Made by a program: the position numbers and the translations under genes. A stretch of DNA of 9,459 nucleotides from NCBI GenBank assembly GCA_902485915.1, contig CABTMH010000026.1:1-9459 (forward strand). Reading direction: 5' to 3'. Position 1 is the first letter of the stretch, and the number at the start of each line of letters is the position of its first letter. Below the pieces are notes generated by a model. The model was not told the DNA's origin, ran no database searches, and was given only the letters and a program-made list of their open reading frames with translations. Positions 1 through 7,106 of this stretch are shown here, piece by piece. The stretch comes from an uncultured Oribacterium sp. GTDB lineage: Bacteria > Bacillota > Clostridia > Lachnospirales > Lachnospiraceae.

Positions 1-256
1 CGTGATCGCCCGTGAGTTTATCATCTCCGGCTTTCGTCTGGTGGCAGCGGATAACGGCATCGTGATCGCCGCTTCCTGGTGGGGTAAGTTTAAGACCACC
101 TTCCAGATGCTCACGGTCATCCTGCTGATCCTGAACATCCCGACGCTTCATACCGTGACGATGTTCATCGCAGGCATCGCCTTCGTCCTGACGCTGGTAT
201 CCCTGCTGGACTACATCGCGAAGAACTATAAGGTCATCACCGAGGGCGGCATGTAA
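1..256 (+). CDS. pgsA: CDP-diacylglycerol--glycerol-3-phosphate 3-phosphatidyltransferase, C-terminal part
   Basis: This is the 3' end of a gene whose start lies before the window; the reading frame begins at base 2 and ends with TAA at 254-256. PgsA is an integral membrane enzyme that makes phosphatidylglycerophosphate from CDP-diacylglycerol and glycerol-3-phosphate, the committed step to phosphatidylglycerol and cardiolipin. The visible segment begins with the characteristic REFIISGFRLVAA stretch followed by WWGKFKT, both typical of bacterial PgsA just after the catalytic half. Two hydrophobic membrane segments follow (approximately residues 33-50 and 53-72 of the visible part), and the protein ends in a short polar tail. 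The CDP-alcohol phosphatidyltransferase signature itself lies upstream and cannot be checked. The stop codon overlaps the ribosome binding site of the next gene, so the two are very likely cotranscribed. Confidence 0.93.
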   Translation, partial: VIAREFIISGFRLVAADNGIVIAASWWGKFKTTFQMLTVILLILNIPTLHTVTMFIAGIAFVLTLVSLLDYIAKNYKVITEGGM

Positions 257-268
257 GGAGAGAATCCG

Positions 269-538
269 ATGATTTTTTCTAAGCACATGTACTATGGAAA
301 GCATGCAGCAGAGCACCGGTCCTATATCCTGGATAACCTCCGGAAGGGCCGCTTCCAGCCGGGTGCGTACGTCATCGTGCGTGCACCGGAGCCCAATCTA
401 TATGAAATCTACAATCAGGCCATGTTCCTGAATCCGAAGCTCGATACGGAGACGGTCGAGGTACTCGGGATCGGCTATGGCTATCGGGATGCGATCGACT
501 GCGTCACACAGATGCTGAAGGATCGACACATCCTGTAA
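269..538 (+). CDS. Conserved small protein of unknown function (89 aa)
   Basis: The gene has a good ribosome binding site (AAGGAGAG at 255-262) overlapping the pgsA stop codon, and an ATG start at 269. The 89-residue product is soluble, with no signal peptide or membrane segment. It opens with KHMYYGKHAAEHR, has a central AYVIVRAPEPNLYEIYN stretch, then VEVLGIGYGYRDAIDCV near the end. From memory, this arrangement (MYYG..AA.HR start, YVI plus a short polar loop, then a VLGIA.GY.EA helix near the C-terminus) recurs in small uncharacterised proteins of Clostridia, so it is probably a real conserved family rather than a chance frame. No catalytic motif is visible. Its place between pgsA and a DUF2953 gene, with 12- and 18-base gaps, indicates one operon, but the position alone does not show a function. 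Confidence 0.8.
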   Translation: MIFSKHMYYGKHAAEHRSYILDNLRKGRFQPGAYVIVRAPEPNLYEIYNQAMFLNPKLDTETVEVLGIGYGYRDAIDCVTQMLKDRHIL

Positions 539-556
539 ACACGAGGAGGAGAGCAG

Positions 557-1678
557 ATGCTTTTATTTACGATATTAAAAGTCATCGGGCTCGTCCTCCT
601 CTTTCTTTTGCTTCTGATCCTGCTTCTCCTCGGACTCGTCCTGCTGGTCCCGTTCCGCTATGCGGGTGCCGGCCATAAGGGCGAAGAGGCAGAGGATTAC
701 GCCGCGCACATCGACCTCTGCTGGCTTCTTCGTATGGTGCAGCTCCACGCCGGCATCACCCCGGCGGGGCTCGAGTATTCCCTCCGCATCCTCTGCTTCC
801 GCCCGCTCGACAGCCGCAAGCCGGATATGCCGGCGGCCAATGCTTCCGACGAAACCTCGTCACGAAGCGAGGAGGAGGCGACAGATGATGAGGTGGCTGA
901 TGTTTCCGACGAGAATCCATCCGTAAACGAAGCGGTGACGGCGACAGACGATACAGTGGCCGATGCTGCAGATGGTGTGGGATTACAGGAAGAGAGCGTG
1001 AATGTTTCTGAAAGTGCTGCACAGACGGCAGCGGTCGACAGCGTCGAACTGAAAAGCGTTTCGGAGCCGGATGAACGGACGGAGGCGGAAACAGCGGTGA
1101 CCGAAACATTGACATCCGAAGAAGTCTCTGAATCCGAAGATGCATCCGATCATATGGAAGATAACAGGTCTGGCGATGTATCGGATGGTGTAGAGGAAAC
1201 AAAGGAAGCAGAGGAAACAAAGGAAACAGAATCTTCTTCGATAGACGAAAAACCGCAGGTCTCCACGCCGAAGAAAAAGAAGAGGAAAAAATCTTCATTT
1301 GCTGATAGAATAAAAAGAGTATGCGAAAAGGCTTCTTCCCTTCGCGAGATGGTGGAGGATGAGGAAAATCAGAAAGCCGTCCGCCTGCTGATTTCCAGAG
1401 TGAAGTACCTGCTTCACCATCTTCGCTTTCGGAAGTTCGAGGGGCGACTCGTGTTCGGCTTCGAGGATCCGGCGACGATGGGACGGATCCTCGCTGTACT
1501 CAGCCTGTTCTACCCGCTGTACGGGGAAAGCTTCACGATCACGCCGGTGTTTGACCATGCGCTGTTCGAGGGCGAGATCGCACTGAAGGGACATGTGCGT
1601 CTCATCCATGTCCTGATCGCGGGGATACAGCTGATGATGAATAAGAAGATACGCGGGCTCGTGCTCGATCGTATATAA
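557..1678 (+). CDS. DUF2953 (YtfI-like) membrane-anchored protein with long acidic insert
   Basis: An AGGAGGAG ribosome binding site at 544-551 precedes the ATG. Residues 3-33 are one strongly hydrophobic, leucine-rich membrane anchor. Residues about 34-85 form a globular stretch. Residues about 88-235 are low-complexity and acidic, rich in Glu, Asp, Ser, Thr, Val and Ala. A basic patch (KKKKRKK, 239-245) follows, and the last 90 or so residues (RKFEGRLVFGFEDPATMGRI onward, ending in a hydrophobic helix) fit the DUF2953 domain. DUF2953 proteins such as Bacillus subtilis YtfI are commonly about 220 residues and sit beside ytfJ, exactly as here. The extra length (373 residues) comes from the acidic insert. 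The function is unknown; the link to spore-related YtfJ is by neighbourhood only. The domain call rests on motif recognition and context. Confidence 0.8.
   Translation: MLLFTILKVIGLVLLFLLLLILLLLGLVLLVPFRYAGAGHKGEEAEDYAAHIDLCWLLRMVQLHAGITPAGLEYSLRILCFRPLDSRKPDMPAANASDETSSRSEEEATDDEVADVSDENPSVNEAVTATDDTVADAADGVGLQEESVNVSESAAQTAAVDSVELKSVSEPDERTEAETAVTETLTSEEVSESEDASDHMEDNRSGDVSDGVEETKEAEETKETESSSIDEKPQVSTPKKKKRKKSSFADRIKRVCEKASSLREMVEDEENQKAVRLLISRVKYLLHHLRFRKFEGRLVFGFEDPATMGRILAVLSLFYPLYGESFTITPVFDHALFEGEIALKGHVRLIHVLIAGIQLMMNKKIRGLVLDRI
1192..1225 (+). repeat. Short tandem repeat inside the acidic insert
   Basis: The 16-base sequence AGAGGAAACAAAGGAA occurs at 1192-1207 and again at 1210-1225, offset by 18 bases (six codons), encoding a duplicated E-E-T-K-E block. 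It keeps frame, so it looks like slippage-type expansion of the low-complexity linker of the DUF2953 protein. Confidence 0.7.
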
Positions 1679-1689
1679 GGAGGCTCAGT

Positions 1690-2127
1690 ATGAGTGATTC
1701 TACAAGTGTAAAAGATATACTCGATACCATGTTTAAGGGCATGGATGGCTTCGTGAATTCGAAGACCGTCGTCGGTGAGCCTGTGAAGGTCGGTGATGCC
1801 ACCCTGATTCCGCTCATCGAGGTCAGCTGCGGCATGGGTGCCGGCGGCTATGTGAAGGAGAAGGATGCAAAGAACGGCGATGGTGGTGCCGGTGCGCTGA
1901 GCTTGAAGATCACCCCGACCGCGATTCTCGTGCTTCAGAACGGAAATACGAAGCTCGTCAATATCAAGAACCAGGATGCCATCACGAAGCTCCTCGATAT
2001 GCTTCCGGAAACCATCGATAAGATCACCGGCGGCAGCCGCATCTCGAAGAGTGCCCAGGCAGCAGCGGATGAGATGGCCGAAAAAGCAGCGTCGGAAACC
2101 GTCGTAGAGGATGCAGAAATCCTGTAA
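1690..2127 (+). CDS. ytfJ: GerW family sporulation protein (YtfJ-like)
   Basis: The start is fixed by a perfect AAGGAGG at 1677-1683, which overlaps the stop of the preceding gene. The product is 145 residues, close to the family length. It shows the YtfJ/GerW pattern: an N-terminal helix (SVKDILDTMFKGMDGF), a beta segment GEPVKVGDATLIPLIEVS, then the glycine-rich CGMGAGGY at residues 47-54, a second Gly-rich turn (GDGGAGAL) and the strand ITPTAILVLQNG. A charged helical tail follows. In Bacillus, GerW is made in the forespore and is needed for normal spore germination; in many Clostridia the family is present without a defined role. Adjacency to a DUF2953 gene reproduces the ytfI-ytfJ pair. 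No clear intrinsic terminator follows before the rpmB promoter. Confidence 0.88.
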   Translation: MSDSTSVKDILDTMFKGMDGFVNSKTVVGEPVKVGDATLIPLIEVSCGMGAGGYVKEKDAKNGDGGAGALSLKITPTAILVLQNGNTKLVNIKNQDAITKLLDMLPETIDKITGGSRISKSAQAAADEMAEKAASETVVEDAEIL

Positions 2128-2192
2128 TTCCGGTATACTGACTTTACATTTCATGTTCCGGATGATATTTTAGAAAAAATGCGTAAAAGTAC

Positions 2193-2221
2193 TTGCAATA
2201 CAAATAGAGATTTGTTATTAT
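2193..2221 (+). promoter_or_regulatory. Sigma-A-type promoter of rpmB
   Basis: TTGCAA at 2193-2198 and TATTAT at 2216-2221 are separated by 17 bases, each one or two changes from the housekeeping consensus. Transcription should start near 2228, leaving a leader of about 60 bases with no obvious riboswitch or attenuator. The strong AAAGGGAGGTG ribosome binding site (2273-2283) lies just before the ATG. Confidence 0.75.
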
Positions 2222-2288
2222 AGGCGAGTCGCGAATTCAGGGGCATGATTGTGTCTCGATTCGATTAATTTGAAAGGGAGGTGCAACC

Positions 2289-2522
2289 ATGGCAAAGTGC
2301 GCAATTTGTGAGAAGGCAGTTCACTTCGGAAATCAGGTAAGCCATTCACATAGAAGATCAAACAAGATCTGGAAGGCTAACGTTAAGTCTGTTAGAGTAA
2401 AGGTAAATGGTGGTACAAAGAAGATGTATGTATGTACTTCCTGCTTAAGATCCGGTAAGGTTGAGCGTGCATTCGGTACAGCCAAGGCTTCAGAGGCAGT
2501 AGCTGCAACAGAGAACGCTTAA
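2289..2522 (+). CDS. rpmB: 50S ribosomal protein bL28 (zinc-ribbon form)
   Basis: bL28 is a small structural protein of the large ribosomal subunit. The sequence opens MAKCAICEKAVHFGNQVSHSHR, with the conserved HSHRRSNKIWKAN stretch of the family, followed by VKVNGGTKKMYVCTSCLRSGKV. Four cysteines in two CxxC pairs (C4, C7 and C49, C52) show that this is the zinc-binding (C+) form. The body matches the usual length of about 62 residues, and an Ala/Glu-rich tail extends it to 77. The codon choice is visibly more AT-rich and restricted than in neighbouring genes (for example AGA for Arg and AAC/AAG blocks), as expected for a highly expressed ribosomal gene. It forms a monocistronic unit with its own promoter and terminator. 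Confidence 0.97.
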   Translation: MAKCAICEKAVHFGNQVSHSHRRSNKIWKANVKSVRVKVNGGTKKMYVCTSCLRSGKVERAFGTAKASEAVAATENA

Positions 2523-2551
2523 TTTTGAGATCGTTTGATTGAAAGATTATT

Positions 2552-2583
2552 GGGCATTACGATCGAATCGTAATGCCCTTTTT
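2552..2583 (+). terminator. Intrinsic terminator of rpmB
   Basis: A perfect 12-bp stem (GGGCATTACGAT at 2552-2563 with its complement at 2567-2578) closes on a 3-base loop and runs straight into TTTTT (2579-2583). It ends the rpmB transcript just before the next promoter. Confidence 0.92.
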
Positions 2584-2586
2584 CTG

Positions 2587-2615
2587 TTTCAAGCGCTCCA
2601 TAGATATGGTATAAT
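2587..2615 (+). promoter_or_regulatory. Extended -10 promoter of the asp23-fakA unit
   Basis: A perfect TATAAT at 2610-2615 is preceded by TGG (2607-2609), making an extended -10 element. The -35 is weak (TTTCAA, 2587-2592, 17-base spacer) and begins only four bases after the rpmB terminator T-run. A GGGAGGT ribosome binding site (2650-2656) precedes the start at 2662. Confidence 0.75.
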
Positions 2616-2661
2616 CATCGTGTTTATGATTTAATATAGATCCTTATTCGGGAGGTACGAT

Positions 2662-3018
2662 ATGAGAGGAACGATTGCATCCAAAATGGGTGAGATTCAG
2701 ATAACGCCAGACGTTATTGCAGCCTATGCGGGCATGACCGCCGTTGAGTGCTTCGGCATCGTGGGTATGGCGAAGGTTTCTGTACAGCAGGGCCTGGTCA
2801 AGCTCCTCAAGCGTGAAAGTCAGTCGAAGGGCATCCTCGTAACGATGGAGGAGGACGGAATCTCTCTGGACTTCCATGTCATCGTGGCATACGGCGTCAG
2901 CATCCAGGCGGTCGCGGAGAACCTGATCGAGAACGTTCGTTACAAGGTGGAAGAGTATACTGGTATGAAGGTGAAGGATGTGAATGTCTATGTAGAGGGC
3001 GTTCGCGTCATTGACTAA
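2662..3018 (+). CDS. Asp23/Gls24 family envelope stress protein (YloU-like)
   Basis: The 118-residue product has the Asp23/Gls24 pattern: an N-terminal strand GEIQITPDVIAAYAGMTAVECFGIVGM, a central strand-rich part, LDFHVIVAYGVSIQAVAENLIENVRYKVEE as the long conserved amphipathic stretch, and MKVKDVNVYVEGVRV at the C-terminus. The length matches Bacillus YloU (about 120). Asp23 family proteins are small cytoplasmic proteins, some of which are held at the membrane and linked to alkaline or envelope stress; no catalytic activity is known. There is no signal peptide or membrane segment here. The gene is followed after 25 bases by the fakA-like gene, reproducing the conserved yloU-yloV order, so a joint role in envelope lipid physiology is a reasonable inference. 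Confidence 0.9.
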   Translation: MRGTIASKMGEIQITPDVIAAYAGMTAVECFGIVGMAKVSVQQGLVKLLKRESQSKGILVTMEEDGISLDFHVIVAYGVSIQAVAENLIENVRYKVEEYTGMKVKDVNVYVEGVRVID

Positions 3019-3028
3019 GTGGCTTTAC

Positions 3029-3037
3029 AAGGAGGAG
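3029..3037 (+). promoter_or_regulatory. Ribosome binding site that sets the fakA start
   Basis: AAGGAGGAG at 3029-3037 lies seven to eight bases before GTG at 3044. An in-frame TTG at 3011 would add 11 residues and place this site inside the coding sequence, so the GTG is preferred. Confidence 0.85.
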
Positions 3038-3043
3038 TTACCT

Positions 3044-4750
3044 GTGGGTAATCAGATAGATGCTTTACAGCTGAAAAATGCATTTCTGGCTGGCGCTAAC
3101 AACTTAAACGCGAAGAAGGAGTGGATCAATGAGTTAAACGTGTTCCCTGTGCCGGATGGCGATACAGGTACGAACATGACCATGACCATCATGTCAGCCG
3201 CACGGGAGGTCGCCGCGATCGATGCACCGACCCTGGAGAGCGTTACGAAGGCGATGGCCAGCGGCTCTCTTCGTGGCGCACGCGGAAACTCCGGTGTCAT
3301 CCTGAGCCAGCTGATCCGTGGATTTACGAAGGAGATTCGTGAGCATGCGGATGAGGCAGGGATCGATAACCTGATCATGGCGCGTGCCTTCAGTCGTGCA
3401 GTGGAGACGGCGTATAAGGCGGTCATGAAGCCGAAGGAGGGTACGATCCTGACGGTAGCGAAGGGCATGGCCGATCGCATCACCGAGCTTTCGGTGACCG
3501 ATGAGGATCTGCTGACGATGCTGGAGAAGGTCGTCGCGTACGGTGACGAGGTGCTCGCGAAGACCCCGGAGATGCTTCCGGTACTGAAGGAGGCCGGTGT
3601 CGTCGATTCCGGCGGACAGGGCCTCATGACGGTGGTGAAGGGTGCACTGGCATCACTGAAGGGAGAAGAGGTCGTCCTCGATCTCGGCGATCAGGGCGCG
3701 GTGAAGGCCGAGGCTCCGGCAGAGCGTAAGTCCCGTGGAGAGATCTCGACGGCGGATATCAAGTTCGGCTACTGCACCGAGTTCATGGTGAACGGTGATC
3801 ATGAGTTCACGGATGAGGAGGTCGACAGCCTGCGTGCGTGGCTCGGCGGAGTCGGTGACTCCATCGTCTGCTTCTCAGATGAGAACATCATCAAGGTACA
3901 TGTGCATACGAATCACCCGGGCGACGCCTTCGAGAAGGGCCTCACCATGGGTTATCTCTCGAAGATGAAGGTCGATAATATGCGCCTCGAGCATCATGAG
4001 GTGCTCATCGAGGATGCCTCGAAGATCGCTGAGGCGAAGAAGGAGGAAGCTGCGCCTGCAGCGGCACCGGAGAAGCCGGCAGCGCCTGCGAAGGAGTACG
4101 GCTTCATCTCCGTATCGGCAGGTGAGGGCCTCACGGAAATCTTCCGTGGCATCGGCGTCGATTATGTCATCGAGGGCGGTCAGACGATGAATCCGTCCAC
4201 CGAGGACATCTTAAACGCCTGCGATCAGGTCAATGCGGAGACGATCTTCGTCCTCCCGAATAACAAGAACATCATCCTCGCGGCCAACCAGGCGAAGGAT
4301 ATCATCGAGGATAAGACCATCGTCGTCGTTCCGACGAAGACGATCCCACAGGGTATCACGGCGATGATCAGCTTCAGCCCGGATATGACTCCGGAGGAGA
4401 ACCTCGAGGCGATGAAGGATGCGTCCCAGTGCGTACGCACCGGTGAGATCACCTATGCGGTCCGCAACACCACCATCGATGGTCATGCCATCGAGAAGGA
4501 TGACATCATGGCACTGGGTGATGACGGTCTGCTGGCCGTAGCGAAGGAGAAGGACCAGGCCGTGCTGGAAGCGGTCGATGCGATGGTGAACGACGAATCC
4601 GAGATCATCACCATCTACTATGGTCAGGACATCCCGGAGGAGGAAGCCGAGGCACTGGCTGCGCGTATCCGCAAGGCATATCCGCAGATCGAGACCGAGC
4701 TTCAGTACGGCGGACAGCCGATCTACTACTATTTCCTGTCGGTAGAGTAA
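3044..4750 (+). CDS. fakA: Fatty acid kinase catalytic subunit FakA-like (YloV, DAK2 domain)
   Basis: FakA phosphorylates fatty acids bound to a FakB partner, giving acyl phosphates for phospholipid synthesis. I chose GTG at 3044 (568 aa): it has a full ribosome binding site, and it places the nucleotide/metal motif NVFPVPDGDTGTNM with Asp at residues 38 and 40, the same numbers as I recall for Staphylococcus aureus FakA. GARGNSGVILSQ follows in the same DAK2 (DhaL-like) domain, which covers roughly residues 1-200. The middle domain has a Cys at 244 (YCTEF) and HVH at 286-288, matching the cysteine and histidines reported as the zinc/catalytic site of FakA. An Ala/Pro/Lys/Glu linker at about 331-350 leads to the C-terminal EDD-like, FakB-related domain (VSAGEGLTEIF, GGQTMNPST, LPNNKNI). 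No FakB gene is in this window. An intrinsic terminator follows directly. Confidence 0.92.
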   Translation: MGNQIDALQLKNAFLAGANNLNAKKEWINELNVFPVPDGDTGTNMTMTIMSAAREVAAIDAPTLESVTKAMASGSLRGARGNSGVILSQLIRGFTKEIREHADEAGIDNLIMARAFSRAVETAYKAVMKPKEGTILTVAKGMADRITELSVTDEDLLTMLEKVVAYGDEVLAKTPEMLPVLKEAGVVDSGGQGLMTVVKGALASLKGEEVVLDLGDQGAVKAEAPAERKSRGEISTADIKFGYCTEFMVNGDHEFTDEEVDSLRAWLGGVGDSIVCFSDENIIKVHVHTNHPGDAFEKGLTMGYLSKMKVDNMRLEHHEVLIEDASKIAEAKKEEAAPAAAPEKPAAPAKEYGFISVSAGEGLTEIFRGIGVDYVIEGGQTMNPSTEDILNACDQVNAETIFVLPNNKNIILAANQAKDIIEDKTIVVVPTKTIPQGITAMISFSPDMTPEENLEAMKDASQCVRTGEITYAVRNTTIDGHAIEKDDIMALGDDGLLAVAKEKDQAVLEAVDAMVNDESEIITIYYGQDIPEEEAEALAARIRKAYPQIETELQYGGQPIYYYFLSVE

Positions 4751-4766
4751 TCGTATGAACGAAACG

Positions 4767-4799
4767 GAGCTCCTGAGAAAACTCAGGGGCTCTTTTTTT
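4767..4799 (+). terminator. Intrinsic terminator after fakA
   Basis: GAGCTCCTGAG (4767-4777) pairs with CTCAGGGGCTC (4782-4792) over 11 bp with one G-U pair, has a 4-base AAAA loop, and is followed by seven Ts (4793-4799). It separates the asp23-fakA unit from recG. Confidence 0.93.
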
Positions 4800-4827
4800 G
4801 AGAAGTGTGTAGAGCGGGCAGTATGAG

Positions 4828-4977
4828 TGACCGCGTCGGTACAGCGGAGAGCCTGCCAGCATTGAACGACGGCTGTGACAGGGGCGTATGTTTTCCCGGA
4901 TGGGATGAGTGTGGCGGTGCGACTGACCGCGTCGAACGACGGACGTGACAGGCGGTCATATGTTTTCCTGGATGGGA
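4828..4977 (+). repeat. Imperfect tandem repeat in the fakA-recG gap
   Basis: Two related units lie between the fakA terminator and recG. TGACCGCGTCG occurs at 4828-4838 and 4924-4934. GAACGACGG, two variable bases, then GTGACAGG occurs at 4864-4882 and 4934-4952. TATGTTTTCC, one variable base, then GGATGGGA occurs at 4887-4905 and 4959-4977. Offsets of 96, 70 and 72 bases mean that the copies differ by a 26-base and a 2-base indel. Nothing here looks like a conserved open frame or a structured RNA. Weak promoter-like pairs occur in the unit (TTGAAC 4862-4867 with TATGTT 4887-4892, 19-base spacer), but I see no convincing recG promoter. Confidence 0.7.
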
Positions 4978-4999
4978 GAGCGCTTAGAGTGGAGTGAGC

Positions 5000-7036
5000 A
5001 TGGAACTTACGGAGCTGAAGGGCATCGGCCCGAAAACAGAAAAGCTGTTTCAGAAGCTGGGGATCCGGACCGCAGAGGACCTCGTCTACTATTTCCCGCA
5101 TACTTATCTCAGCTATCCGAAGACGCAGGTGGTGGGGAGTCTCGTCGATGGCGAACAGCAGGCGGTCATGGGCATGCTCGAGAAGGATGCGACGGTGGTG
5201 AATCTCCACGGTCTCCTCATGACGACGGCCTATGTCCGGGATCTCTCGGGAAAGCTGCGCCTCTGCTGGTTCAATGCAGGCTTTCTGAAGAGCACACTGC
5301 GGGCCGGTACGGTGCTGGTCTTTTTCGGAAAGGTCACGAGCTTCAAGGGACAGAAGACGATGCAGCAGCCCCGGATCTTCCGACCGGAGGAATACGAGGC
5401 GAAGCCGGGCACCCTCGAGCCAGTCTACGGTCAGACGAAGGGCCTCTCGAATCGCGCGATTCTGAAGGCGGTCCGGCAGGCGATGGACGTGGCCGTGTTC
5501 CGTCCGGATTTTGTTCCGGAGAGCATCCGGTATAACCGGACACTGATGGATATGCGGACAGCGATCCGGGCAATGCATTTTCCGGAGAGCATGGCGCAGT
5601 TCGAAGCGGCTCGAAAGAGGCTTTCGTTTAACGAGCTGTTTCTATTTTCCCTCGCGCTGGCGGAGAAGAAGGCGCATCACTCGGCGGAACGCTCGCACTA
5701 TGTGATCGAGGCGCATCCGGAGGTGGCGGTACTGGTAGAGAAGCTGCCGTTTCAGCTCACCGAAGGGCAGAAGGCGGCAGTGCAGGACATCACGGCGGAT
5801 CTCCGTTCTGGTTTCGTGATGAACCGCCTCGTGCAGGGCGATGTAGGTTCCGGAAAAACCATCGTCGCCTTTCTGGCAATGCTGGAAACGGCGCTCAGTG
5901 GCTTCCAGGCGGCACTGATGGCACCGACGGAGATCCTCGCGGAGCAGCACTATGCGAAGATGAAGGCGATGATCGAGAAGTATGCCCTCCCGCTCCGCCC
6001 GGTGCTCGTGACGGGGTCGATGACAGCGAAGGAGCGGAAAACGCTCTATACGCGCATCGCCACCCACGATGCGGACCTCATCATTGGCACCCATGCCCTG
6101 TTTCAGGAGAAGGTCGTCTATGATCAGCTCGCACTCGTGATCACGGATGAGCAGCACCGCTTCGGCGTGAATCAGCGGCAGGAGCTGTCGGAAAAGGGGC
6201 AGCGGCCGCATACGCTCGTGATGTCGGCGACCCCGATTCCGCGGACGCTCGCGATGCTCGTCTATGCGGATATGCAGGTAAGCCTGATCCGGGAGAAGCC
6301 GGCGGACCGTCTGCCGATCCGGAACGCGGTGGTCGATGAGAATTATCGGAAAAATGCGTATAAATTCATCTACGAGGAGATCCGGAAAGGGCGTCAGGCC
6401 TACATCATCTGTCCGATGGTGGAGCCGAACGATATGCTCGATCTCGAGAATGTATCGGATTATGTGCAAAAGATCCGTAAAATTTTCCCAAAAGAAGTGA
6501 AGATCGGGAAACTCCATGGTAAGATGAAGCCGGCAGAAAAAGAAGACATCATGGCGCGCTTTCTCGCGCGCGAGATCGACCTCCTCGTGTCGACGACCGT
6601 CGTCGAGGTCGGGGTCGATGTGCCGAATGCGACGGTGATGATGGTGGAGAACGCAGAACGCTTCGGACTGGCGCAGCTTCATCAGCTGCGCGGACGTGTC
6701 GGACGCTCGGAGCACCAGAGCTTCTGTATCTTCGTCGATACGCAGAACTCGGAGAAGTCGAAGCAGCGACTGCAGATCCTCGCCCACTCGAACGATGGCT
6801 TCGACATCGCAGAGCAGGATCTCCGGCTTCGGGGACCGGGCGACATCTTCGGTGTTCGTCAGTCGGGCGCGCTGGATTTCGCCATCGCGGACATCTATGA
6901 GGATGGTGCGCTGCTCAGGGAGGCGGCAGAGGACGCAGCCTTCGTACTGAAGGAGGACGCGGGGCTTACGCTTCCAGAACATGCGGAGCTGCGAAAAGCA
7001 CTCGATCACTTCCTCGCGAAGAGCTGTACGCTGTGA
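5000..7036 (+). CDS. recG: ATP-dependent DNA helicase RecG
   Basis: RecG is a superfamily 2 DNA translocase that regresses stalled replication forks and processes branched recombination intermediates. Starting at ATG 5000 (GGAG at 4991-4994), the product is 678 residues, the normal length; GTG at 4994 would add two. The N-terminal wedge/OB domain begins LTELKGIGPKTEKLFQKLGI. The helicase core shows Walker A GDVGSGKT (280-287), the DEQH box (383-386), MSATPIPRT (408 onward), VVEVGVDVPNA, and the arginine-finger motif VI QLRGRVGRSE (562 onward). The RecG-specific tail RGPGDIFGVRQSG follows, then a short C-terminal helical part. All key residues are intact. It lies in the common Clostridia order yloU-fakA-recG-rsmD-coaD, but a terminator separates it from fakA, so it needs its own promoter. 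Confidence 0.96.
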   Translation: MELTELKGIGPKTEKLFQKLGIRTAEDLVYYFPHTYLSYPKTQVVGSLVDGEQQAVMGMLEKDATVVNLHGLLMTTAYVRDLSGKLRLCWFNAGFLKSTLRAGTVLVFFGKVTSFKGQKTMQQPRIFRPEEYEAKPGTLEPVYGQTKGLSNRAILKAVRQAMDVAVFRPDFVPESIRYNRTLMDMRTAIRAMHFPESMAQFEAARKRLSFNELFLFSLALAEKKAHHSAERSHYVIEAHPEVAVLVEKLPFQLTEGQKAAVQDITADLRSGFVMNRLVQGDVGSGKTIVAFLAMLETALSGFQAALMAPTEILAEQHYAKMKAMIEKYALPLRPVLVTGSMTAKERKTLYTRIATHDADLIIGTHALFQEKVVYDQLALVITDEQHRFGVNQRQELSEKGQRPHTLVMSATPIPRTLAMLVYADMQVSLIREKPADRLPIRNAVVDENYRKNAYKFIYEEIRKGRQAYIICPMVEPNDMLDLENVSDYVQKIRKIFPKEVKIGKLHGKMKPAEKEDIMARFLAREIDLLVSTTVVEVGVDVPNATVMMVENAERFGLAQLHQLRGRVGRSEHQSFCIFVDTQNSEKSKQRLQILAHSNDGFDIAEQDLRLRGPGDIFGVRQSGALDFAIADIYEDGALLREAAEDAAFVLKEDAGLTLPEHAELRKALDHFLAKSCTL

Positions 7037-7106
7037 GATTTCCGTCTGTGGCAGAAGCAGAAAGGCGAGCTCGGCCAGATGACAGAGATCGGACGGGAAT
7101 CAGCAT

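Noticed and set aside
756..1298. Antisense frame opposite the acidic insert of the DUF2953 gene
   Set aside because: It is a shadow of the low-complexity Glu/Ser codons, giving Pro/Leu/Arg/Ser-rich sequence without any domain.
2128..2192. Possible terminator after the GerW gene
   Set aside because: Only a short TTCCGG/CCGGA pairing across about 20 bases without a T-run following the stem is present; this is too weak to call.
2222..2288. Possible riboswitch or autoregulatory leader before rpmB
   Set aside because: The leader is only about 60 bases, and I could not find a stable hairpin or a known motif in it.
4945..5535. Plus-strand frame overlapping the recG start (196 codons)
   Set aside because: It is in another frame over recG coding sequence and made of Gly/Arg/Glu/Pro-rich low-complexity sequence with no ribosome binding site.
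4211..5578. Long antisense open frame (455 codons)
   Set aside because: It spans the end of fakA, its terminator, the repeat-bearing gap and the recG start on the opposite strand. The composition (Arg/His/Leu-rich) is that of a mirror frame of GC-biased genes, and no domain is recognisable.
5642..7009. Long antisense open frame within recG (455 codons)
   Set aside because: It lies entirely opposite an intact recG. It is rich in Arg, His, Leu and Ile/Asp from mirrored codons and shows no family motif.
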